Below the pieces are notes generated by a model. That model ran no database searches. It was not told the origin of the DNA and worked only from the letters and a program-made list of their open reading frames with translations. From positions 3,844,001 to 3,908,000 of the forward strand of contig JAUDYN010000003.1 in assembly GCA_030407005.1 (NCBI GenBank): a stretch of DNA of 64,000 bases, given 5' to 3'. How positions within the stretch are numbered: position 1 is the first letter of the stretch; every line of letters begins with the position of its first letter. The position numbers and the translations under genes were made by a program. Source of the stretch: Desarmillaria ectypa. Lineage: Eukaryota; Basidiomycota; Agaricomycetes; Agaricales; Physalacriaceae. Shown in pieces: positions 55,901 to 64,000 of this stretch.

Positions 55901-57292
55901 GATGAATTCAACGAGAACGAGCAGACGGATGATGATCAGGAACACGAGCAGACGGACACGGATCGAACGGACGGAGAGGAGAGCAACACTACCCCATCAC
56001 AATCACGTAGCTCGTCAATAGCTCCGCACTCGCAGCCTGAAGATGATTCTGTTGATGTCTTCGATGGATACTCATTCAAGGGTCGGCACTCTGTTGTCAT
56101 TGACGATGAGGGCGATGAAGTGGAGGTATCTAGCAGTGAGAGTGAGACGGACGAGGAGGAATTGGAGCCAGAGGAGGTTTCTCCCGTTCTTGAGCCTGTT
56201 CTCGAGCCTGTTCTTGAGCTTGTTCTCGAGCCTGTTCTCGAGCCTGAAACGCCTAAGCCCACGACAGAAATGGATGTTGATGAGGCAGAGGCGGTTCTAG
56301 AAGAACCGAAAACACCAGAGGCTCGTCCTATGGTGTTACCGCCGGATGACGTATCGATGCTCCCTCCTCTACCACAATCGCCTGTAGCACCCTCTCCACC
56401 GCGTCCAGAAGAGGATGTGGAGGCTACCCCCGAGCCTACACCTCAGCCACCAGAGGCCAAGCCCCGGAAGAGCAAAGATTTAGAAACCGAAAAGGACGTC
56501 AGAGTCAAACTCCCACCGCCTTCAAAACCAGCGCCAAAGACCAACAATCGTATCACTCGTGCTCCCCGAAGAGAAAAATCTGGTGTCCCTGCTCTGGATC
56601 GGTACCTTTCCGATGGTGGCGACGAAGGCACGGCCACGGACAGGTTCGATGAGGATGAAGATGATGATTGGGACTTTGTCGAAGCGGGAGATGGCGAGGA
56701 CCGGAATGGGACCAAGGGTACAAGTTACTTTGCTCGGGGAGTTGTGGATCGATACAGGTTGGCGGTGTTCCGCAAGGCATCGACGCCATCGCACCGCTCC
56801 GTGGGGAGGTCCTTCTCTGGTGTTTCGAAAGCCTCGACGGACACCACTGTCGAATCTCCGAGCCCTACCCAACGGAGAGGAAGGAACCAAGGTTTGACCT
56901 TCCGCAAACACCCCCGCCAGTTCTTGCGGCCCAAGTCTCCTCCGTCGTCTTATTCTGGCAAGTCTGGCAAGTCGTTGAGCCAGTCAGCTTCTGCTACACT
57001 GTCTGCATCATCGAGCGCGGGGTTGCTGACGCCGTCGCCGTCGATGTCGAGCTCTATGGTTGGCTCGCATTCACTAAAGTCAAAGGAGTCGGCGGCATCT
57101 GTCGGTAATCAGAGCCTCTCAGATCAGTCGGTAAACGGCGCTGATTCGGGTAATCCGGATCCGCTCAGTGCGTCGGAGGCTCCGAGGTCTGACGGACCAG
57201 AGAAGAAGAACAAAAAGCTAAAGAAGTACAAGGAGAACGCGGAGAAGGTGTTCTCGCTGTTCTCGTCTCCTCGCCAACCGCAATCCCAATAG
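52926..57292 (+). CDS. AGC-family Ser/Thr protein kinase with N-terminal PX-like domain, 1327 residues
   Basis: Seven exons: 52926-53367, 53487-54820, 54872-55381, 55439-55552, 55603-55673, 55728-55762, 55815-57292. The start is the ATG at 52926 (MPQIYRRRAPSKADE). Around residues 125-190 is a PX-like lipid-binding region (WSVSVAESPHDARSYSLYIK, then LPGAKLPTLP). The kinase spans about 506-810: glycine loop LGKGCAGKV, Lys in YALK (about 540), YRDLKPEN (about 638), DFG (about 656), APE. The activation segment carries a long Pro/Ser-rich insert (PPTPSGS, PPTPPW). FDDTFLDMEP is the AGC tail motif. A 450-residue acidic, Ser-rich tail follows, with LEPVLEPVLE repeats (about 56185-56245). PX plus AGC recalls animal SGK3, suggesting endosomal or membrane signalling. 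Orthology is not established. Confidence 0.88.
56185..56250 (+). repeat. In-frame PVLE repeat in the kinase tail
   Basis: Tandem 12-nt and 15-nt-like units (gagcctgttctt / gagcctgttctc) encode repeated EPVL. It is likely to vary in copy number between strains. Confidence 0.7.
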
Positions 57293-58553
57293 ACCGCCGG
57301 CGGTTCTGATCGTTTGTTTCTAATCTATTTTGTCGACGTTTTCCATAGGGCTATTATTCTCTGCAAGAGCCGAACCGAATTTGTATGCATCTTTCTCGAC
57401 CATCCATTACCCTATGCACTCGTCTTTCAGAGGACTATTATTCATTGACACTCCGGTCACCAGCACACTCCTTCCTCTTATACAACTCTATTCCCTGCGG
57501 ATTCAAAGAATTAATGATTGCACCTAACTATACCAATTTTGTTCGTTGGTCGCTGGAGTCTTTCCGCACTTTTGTCAGTCCTTACTTGCATTTGCTGTCT
57601 TTTTATAGTTTACTCGCAGGCTCCAAGCCTATAGATTGCTTTCCTTTCACCTTCGATATCAATGATTGATGCATGCAAACGTAGTCAAGTCAGATTTTGT
57701 GTAGTTTTGGGTTAGTCACAGTGGAGTAAAATAATATCCAAGTTTTGTAGCGATTGGTTCTCCCCTGGCGCTTTTGGAAGCATAGCGCCTTTGTCCTCTC
57801 CGCTACTTGTCATAGGCTGAGGTCGTTTGTCCTCTCTACGTATCAGGATAGAGATAGATACTCAAATTGTCCCATACTTCGTAGGATTGTTTGTCATGAT
57901 GGTGGCGCAGAAGTCCAAGAACAGTGGTTGGACTGGGGCACGCGCCGCGCGAATCGGCGGGACAACAGTGAACACGAACTTGAAGCTGGAATTCAGCATT
58001 TGCTCAGAGCACTTTCACACTCTTTGCTCACAGGTAGTTCTAATTACTTTGGGGGGTAAATCATGCTTATTGCGGCCTCTGGACTCCCCTGAAGTACGTA
58101 GCTTCGATTTTAGTGAATTTAAGTGCTGCAAAATGTGTGGCTGTGAAAGCGTCTGAAGCGCCAAATTGAACTTGATGGTACTCCCAACAAAATTCTCAGC
58201 CCTCACTCTCAGTCTATCTCTTTCCGAATAACCCGGAACTTACTTTTACTCTGACTTATGTCGTGATCTATGCGGGTAGAGAGCATGGTTCTGCGTCTTT
58301 TTACACTGCATTTCCCTACCTCCTCGCGCTGAATTGGACGCCCATCGCAGTCAGAAGACACATGAGACGAGACTTCACACAATGTGGGATGATCTCATAG
58401 GACTCGGAGCTGCGTGAACCCGGCTTACATAGTCCTGTTTCAGCGTCAAGTTAGGATCCGCTCGCGAAATCGTTCTTGTTATGGTATGCTGATACACCAT
58501 TCCGACTGGGGAAAGAAATTACGGTAAATTCTCTTTGAAGACTGGCCAGCACG
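57293..58553. other. Spacer without supported gene
   Basis: 3' flank of the kinase and 5' flank of the P450. No recognised coding frame or repeat. Confidence 0.4.
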
Positions 58554-58561
58554 TATAAAAA
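58554..58561 (+). promoter_or_regulatory. TATA box of the P450 gene
   Basis: TATAAAAA lies about 47-54 nt upstream of the P450 ATG (58608), a good core promoter position. Confidence 0.55.
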
Positions 58562-58607
58562 GTTTAGTCCTCCCTCTCGGTCTCGAACAGCCATACAACC
58601 CGCCAAA

Positions 58608-60942
58608 ATGTTCAGCTCTATCTCCACTCTTAATATTTCCATTGCTCTTTTCGGCTTGATTTTTGCTTGGAACCTCTTCCGCCGAACCCTTCGTAGTAGT
58701 ACTGCATCATTACCTCCTGGAACCCAGGGGACTCCCATTGATCGGAAACCTTCTCGACATGCCCTCTCAGAAAGAATGTGTTGGGATAGCAATCCCGAGC
58801 AAGTACTAGAATGTACTCGAAGGATTGGCTTACTCAGCAGGATTAACTTTGGACCGTAAAAGTGGACATACATAGTATTTCGTAGTAAGTTCTAGAAGTA
58901 GTACAACATGTATTTAAGTAGGACACCTCTTGCCTGAGAGGCAGTATTTTACCATCCTTTCTACGTTCTCCTCGCTCTCATTACAACAGAATGGATTACC
59001 TTCACTAAATGGAGGGGGGGGAAATACAGTGCGATGTCTAGTAAAAAGTCGGTAACACTGCTCACAGCGTTTTACAAGGCGACATTACATCGGTTTCCAT
59101 TCTTGGGCAGCGCATAGTCGTGATAAACTCGGCCCAGATAGCGATGACCATGCTAGACAAGAAAAGCTCAATTTACTCAGATAGGCCACTTGTCGCAATG
59201 GGCGGTGAACTCGTCGGGTGGAAGAACTCACTAGGTCTTATGTCTTATGGTACTCGATTTCGTAACTACCGTTGACTAACGCATCAGCTCTTCGGTAACA
59301 ACGCGACCATAAAGCGGTTTTTATCGATGGTGGAACTTGAGACACATCGTTTTCTGAAGAGGATCTCTGATAAACCTGAAGAACTCTCAGCGCATATCCG
59401 AAAGTGTGCTATTTTCTCATTTCTCTATCAGTTGCGATGCTGATGTTCGACGCGTAAGGACTGCAGGAGCCATCATCCTGAAAATCTCGCATGGATACAT
59501 GGTACAAGAAGAGAATGATCCATTTGTTGAGCTAGCTGAAATGTCTATGGATCAGTTTTCTCTCTCGACGGCTCCCGGTGGCTTTTTGGTCAATATTATT
59601 CCGATCTGTAGGTCTTGATTTACCCTGTCGTTGCCTTTACAATTAAGAGGTGGCATACTTTAGTACGCCACGTTCCAGGTTGGCTTCCTGGAGCTAGATT
59701 CAAACGGACTGCTCGAGAATGGGCTTCAACACTGAACGATTTCATGGAAAGGCCACACAACTACGTAAAGCAGGAAATGGTGAGTGGATTAACGCTGTAT
59801 ACTAAGTCGTATCTGGAAGGTGTATAGGCTGCTGGAAATACTCGTCTTTCTTTGACCTCGAGTGAGCTTGAAGGTGGGGTGAGTACCGAGGAAGAATTTG
59901 ATGTCAAATGGCTCGCAGGATCTCTATACGCTGGTCAGTGGACCATTCATTAATTATAGCCGTGTGTAACCTCTCTTGTTTTCCATAGGTGGGGCCGATA
60001 CTGTAGGTTTTGCTTTTTTCATTCAAGATTTGGTCTGACAGTAGATTAGACCGTTGAATCCATTTATGCTTGCTTCAAAGCAATACTTCTGTACCCTGAA
60101 GTTCAGGCGAAGGCCCAAGCAGAGATCGATGCGGTGATCGGCGATGATAGATTACCTCGATTCGACGACAGAGAGCGTCTCCCGTATGTCAATGCTCTAG
60201 TTCTTGAAGTCACCCGATGGCACACCGTAGGACCAACAGGTCAGTACTGTATGCATACACAGTTCCGCCGGACACTCACCGCCTTTGAGTATCTAGGCAT
60301 TCCTCATTGTGTTATCGAGGATGATGTTCAATTCGGTTATTTCATTCCCAAGGGATCCGTGGTCTTGGCGAACATCTGGTATGAGGATGTGGACCTCCTC
60401 AAAGACCTCGTCTAATCCTTGCTTGTGTCATCCATAGGAAAATGCTCCACGACCCTACAGTATACAATGAACCGTTCAGGTTCAATCCAGACCGATTTAT
60501 TCGGACGGAAAGCAAGGAACCCGAACTCGAACCCTACAAAATGGCGTTTGGATTTGGCCGTCGGTAGGTCTTTTATTGGTACAATCAAGAGTTCTTAGCC
60601 TAATTATTTATGTAGAATTTGCCCTGGTATGCCCTATCAGGCCTGTCCCCGTAATCCGTGCTGACTCTAGATACAGGAAAGGTACTAGCTGATGCCTCTT
60701 TGTTCATTTCTTGCGCTATGGTGTTAGCAGTCTTCAACATTTCAAAGTATTCTGAAAACAGTGTTGTTTTCGAGCCAAACACAGAACACACGGCAGGGAC
60801 GATCAGGTATGAAGTTGTTGAATATCAATTCTGAATGTTTCTCATCTTCACTGCTGCAAGTCATCCCTCCCCGTTCAAGTGCACGATCAAAGCTAGAAGC
60901 AGGAAGGCATTGGAGCTCATCGACGAGGAAAGGATTGCATGA
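58608..60942 (+). pseudogene. Cytochrome P450 gene disrupted by a solo LTR and a frameshift
   Basis: The ATG at 58608 starts a membrane anchor (MFSSISTLNISIALFGLIFA). The hinge LPPG is followed by one extra nucleotide near 58720, after which PRGLPLIGNLLDMPSQKE reads in the next frame. A 210-bp solo LTR then splits the exon before WITFTKW. The rest is well kept: DKKSSIYSDRPLVAMGGELV, LYPEVQAKAQAEIDAVIG, LPYVNALVLEVTRW (ExxR), FNPDRFI, and the haem loop FGFGRRICPG formed across an intron (60564-60614 region). It ends SPFKCTIKARSRKALEL with TGA at 60940. Fungal P450s of this type are ER monooxygenases; substrate unknown. Apart from the two lesions it looks recently active. Confidence 0.85.
58774..58993 (+). 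repeat. Solo copia LTR (210 bp) with 5-bp target duplication
   Basis: TGTTGGGATAG...TTACAACA at 58779-58988, flanked by GAATG (58774-58778 and 58989-58993). Removing LTR and one GAATG restores a continuous P450 exon across PSQKE/WITF. Same family and length as the copia LTR at 9064-9273. A solo LTR arises by recombination between the two LTRs of a full element. Confidence 0.93.
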
Positions 60943-63694
60943 GAAATGAGGTAGTCACTCTACCAGCTCTATAGAGAATATGTGCAGCCAAATCAGGTTC
61001 CGGCCTTTTTGTGGCAGAGGTAAAATTATTTTTCATATCTTGCGGCTGCTACTTCTGGAATCCACTGCAAATTGTAAGCATCCAGGTTAGCAGCAAGCTC
61101 CGTCCGTGTACTCCATCGAAAAGTATATATACCCATTCAGCTCACATCAAGCATGTTCTCGTCACTAAACTGCGGTTCCGACGGAGTGCTAACGGTTTTC
61201 ATTTCTTCTGTTTGATATATCTCACCATCATCTTCCGTGGCGCTCAATACAATCCATTAATATACCATACGCACGTCTTCCTATTCATCCGTGATGCCGA
61301 TTCATTGGCAACTTCTTCCTTTGTATACGGGAGTTCCCTGCATCTCTAAATCAAGGCTGTTGTACGAACAATTTGCCGGCTGGTGAAAGACAACAAATGT
61401 TGTGCCGGTGTGTTTGAGTTCCAGTAGAGACAAACCAAAATATGTTATAATGACTATCCTCTGAAGCCGGTGTCGACGCGGGAGATGACAATGACCGGAA
61501 TGGGGCTAGTTAGTGAGGGCCAACGCGTCCGCATAGCAGATCCGAGTCCATGTATTTTTTTTGTCAACAGGAAAATAAACGTGGATGAAAGAGTGCATCT
61601 ATCTATAGATAAATTAGTGGTGTGATTTGCTGTTGTTCCTTCTCCGCACATTCCTGGTAATGACTGTTTCAGGTCAGACAAACCTAGTGTCCAAAGGCAT
61701 TGGAGGAGTGTGTCAGTGAATAGCACAACGATAGTGAGGCTAAATTTTACATACCAGGATTTCGATGTATCCCTCCAAGTCGAGATGCCCTACATACTTG
61801 ATGTCGCAAGCGAGAAGGTGAGATGAGAGAGACTGGGAAATTTAAATCTGAATTTAACAGGTTGCATGGGTGGCTGTAAAAAGGTCAGGTGGATATCATG
61901 TGTGTATTCGGGCCGAGGTGTGGACAAAAATGCTTTTGGAGAGATTCTCCGTGGTGCACGAAGCGGAGTAATGGTAAGAAATGCCGTAGAAAAAATGCGC
62001 GGTGACCGGTCCGAAGCATACACGTGATATTCACCTGACTCTTTTACAGCCACCCAGCCAAATTCGGACCCAAATTTACCAGTCTGTCTTCTCACTTTCT
62101 TGCTTGCAACGACTAGAGTGGTTAGACAGACGGTCACCAGTCTAGGAGTCTCTCAGGATAGCATAATAACTGAGTATCCTATACACACAGGACTCGGAAC
62201 CGGCTTATCAACTTTCGCCGTACGGTATCCCGGTCTGTACAACACGCCGGCAGCAGGACACACCTCCGGAGCCGCAACGAACCCAAACCGTCATGTTCTC
62301 ACAATATTGTCTTCATATGTATCTGTGCCAGAAAGTCAAGACATCTTTCCCATACTTTGCAGCTGACACGTCGCGTTATCAAACGACACTGGTTTCTTCC
62401 GATTTCTTACCGCGACTAACAATGTGTCCGGAACGAGCTTGCAGCTGCGGTAGGCCCCGTGTCATATAATCCTACCTACCGGGCTGTTTATTCCCAACTG
62501 CTCTCCTTGGAATTACTCTTGAGGGGATATGTTGTGAAGTCGAGGCACTGAGTGATCGCGCAGGAGGGAAGAGCTAATATTCCAGGAATGGAAGATATGG
62601 TAAAGCACATCTCAAGAGGACTATGGTATGTCAATACTAGGATGCCACAGAAAATGTCTGCTGAACATCCAGAACAGTGACTAAAAAAGACGCCTTCAAA
62701 TACTCTCTTCCAAGCTTTATTCCCGTTGCATATGTCCGTAATGGAAGCTTGAAATTTGCCGTCAGAGGACATCAAATGAGTCATTGACCTACCCCAACAT
62801 ACTGACACTGTATTCGGCGACCCACTCAACCTAACAGTCTCTAGGACCCTCATCCTTCCAAGCTTTGCATATCATGTATACGAGATTTTCGTATCCACCC
62901 ACCCCATGTTCTACGCATACAGCTCAAGTATCAGAACTGTACTGAGATATCTTATCTTTTTTATTTTTACATTACCTCGCAGCGTATTTCCCCTTTCTCG
63001 TTATTTCTGGAAGATAAATCGGTTTTTCGTATCGACATCTCAAACCTCCATTGTAGGAAATATAGCCTCCGGCGGCCCCACGTGCGGTCTCCGAGCACTG
63101 GTGCCTTTCACTTTGTTCATTCACGAACTCTATTCGCCATGGTTCAGCCTCCTCCGCCGATGACAGAGGCTGAAAATGTGCTGAGAAGGCAGGCTTGGAC
63201 GTGCCCCATTACTTCCGTGTTTTTTCCAGAGCCCATCCCGTGTTTTGATGTTCACTCAATTTTCCTACGAGGTACATCCAGCGTGCTTCTCATGGGCCTG
63301 ACCAGAGAACGGATGATATTTACTGGGATCCCGGGGTCATAGCCAGGGCGGTCATACTTTGCGGTTGTGCAAATGAAGGATCTCCAGAGCACCTCGGAGA
63401 CAGGCACGATTAAATTTGATGAAGTTCGACGCGAAACTTGGGCAAGGCGGTGAAAGTGCGGCATCAGCATTCAAAATATTGAAACCGTTATCATCGAACT
63501 TTATGAGGCCGTATGGAGACGGTGATAACGATGGAGAACTGCACAGTCAGAGCCCGCATACTGGTGCCGTTGGTTCTTCTAGCAGCGTTACTACGAACAC
63601 AGCCATTTCAGGGCAAGGAGAGTTATGAACGGACCTGAACCAATGCTTGGGGTGTTCACAGAGTTCCATTCGTTTTCCATTGGTTACACAAAAC
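60943..63694. other. Spacer without supported gene
   Basis: Scattered frames (61011-61349, 61790-62137, 62488-62853, 63139-63342, 63416-63628) show no recognised motif or convincing splice links. Small unrecognised genes cannot be excluded. Confidence 0.35.
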
Positions 63695-63700
63695 TATAAA
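63695..63700 (+). promoter_or_regulatory. TATA-like box of the right-edge gene
   Basis: TATAAA at about 44-49 nt upstream of the ATG at 63744. Confidence 0.45.
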
Positions 63701-63743
63701 TTAGAGATTGACCGAGGAACTCTCTACGTTGAAGCGCGCCGCC

Positions 63744-64000
63744 ATGTTCTTCTCGTCCATCCTTGTTCTCATTTCCCTCGTCCGTATCACACCCGCTCAG
63801 CAGCATAATACTGAACCGACCGTCGATGGGTCAGTCGATCACGGCTGGCAGTCATTCCCAGATGTCATTGACGCAACTGCATACCCGGACTGGGTTGTGG
63901 ATGACGAGCTAGAAGCTTATCTGGTGCCTCCTTTCTTGCTTTGGTTCCTTCGTCAGGCGGGCAACTCAAACCTTGTGTTAGCCTGTATACCAAACTTCCG
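63744..64000 (+). CDS. Secreted protein, N-terminal part (cut by window edge)
   Basis: The ATG at 63744 opens a frame that stays open for 85 codons to the window end. MFFSSILVLISLVRITPAQQ is a clear signal peptide with a probable cut after A or Q. The mature part begins acidic (HNTEPTVDGSVDHGWQSFPD) and includes TAYPDWVVDDELEAYLVPP. Family not recognised from this portion. Confidence 0.6.
   Translation, partial: MFFSSILVLISLVRITPAQQHNTEPTVDGSVDHGWQSFPDVIDATAYPDWVVDDELEAYLVPPFLLWFLRQAGNSNLVLACIPNF

Noticed and set aside
1..64000. CRISPR arrays, operons, bacterial promoters or terminators
   Set aside because: None seen; spliced genes and LTR elements show eukaryotic DNA.

Overview
The window looks like a basidiomycete (Agaricomycete-type) fungal genome. 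Coding genes have many introns of about 45-60 nt with GT..AG ends. Recognisable products include two cytochrome P450 relics, a PX-AGC protein kinase, an Alr4036-type FMN protein, a CAP/PR-1 relic and a serpentine membrane-protein family known to me from mushroom genomes. Repeats are chromodomain Ty3/gypsy and Ty1/copia LTR retrotransposons. Species cannot be named from sequence alone.

Layout. 1-9273 is a nest of three retroelements, all read on the minus strand: gypsy element 1 (1-2629, runs off the left edge) sits in gypsy element 2 (2630-8758), which sits in the gag of a copia element (8759-9273). 9274-14765 and 24766-30335 are the arms of a 5.5-kb inverted repeat with a 10-kb spacer. Each arm carries an apparently intact 360-residue multi-pass membrane protein gene. 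A small gene straddles the left inner junction (14487-15106) and is truncated on the right. The spacer holds an 808-residue TPR-like gene (16001-18530), an LTR-like patch, a P450 pseudogene and a third, broken membrane-protein copy. 30336-32817 is gene-poor and contains a degraded LTR-like repeat. 32823-42973 is a complete gypsy chromovirus (element 3) with 424-bp LTRs and a TTTCT target duplication, carrying a nested 1.34-kb LTR-like insertion. 43190-43667 is a broken fragment of the kinase gene found at 52926-57292. From 45 kb on the sequence is mainly genic: CAP relic, FMN protein, a signal-peptide/TM protein, three tandem small acidic proteins sharing a micro-exon, the PX-AGC kinase, a P450 disrupted by a 210-bp solo LTR, and the start of a secreted protein at the right edge.

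Most notable. (a) The three gypsy elements share an undescribed-looking set of features: a short ORF upstream of gag (here ORF0) encoding one predicted membrane span; a primer-binding site complementary to the element's own LTR, with covariation between the two families (Tf1-like self-priming); and a hairpin exactly 5 nt after the gag stop, with pol open in the -1 frame. (b) Parts of the window are almost devoid of CpG, with the transition falling inside the same membrane-protein gene in both repeat arms. Stops in element 3 repeatedly look like CGA-to-TGA changes, and a pair of 210-bp LTRs differs at all six CpGs. This points to cytosine-methylation-driven decay of a repeat domain. (c) Three tandem acidic genes keep a symmetric 27-33-nt micro-exon encoding an LT-x-LLL-x-N core.

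Exon borders were set by hand from splice consensus, reading frame and, where available, paralogous copies. No similarity search was run.
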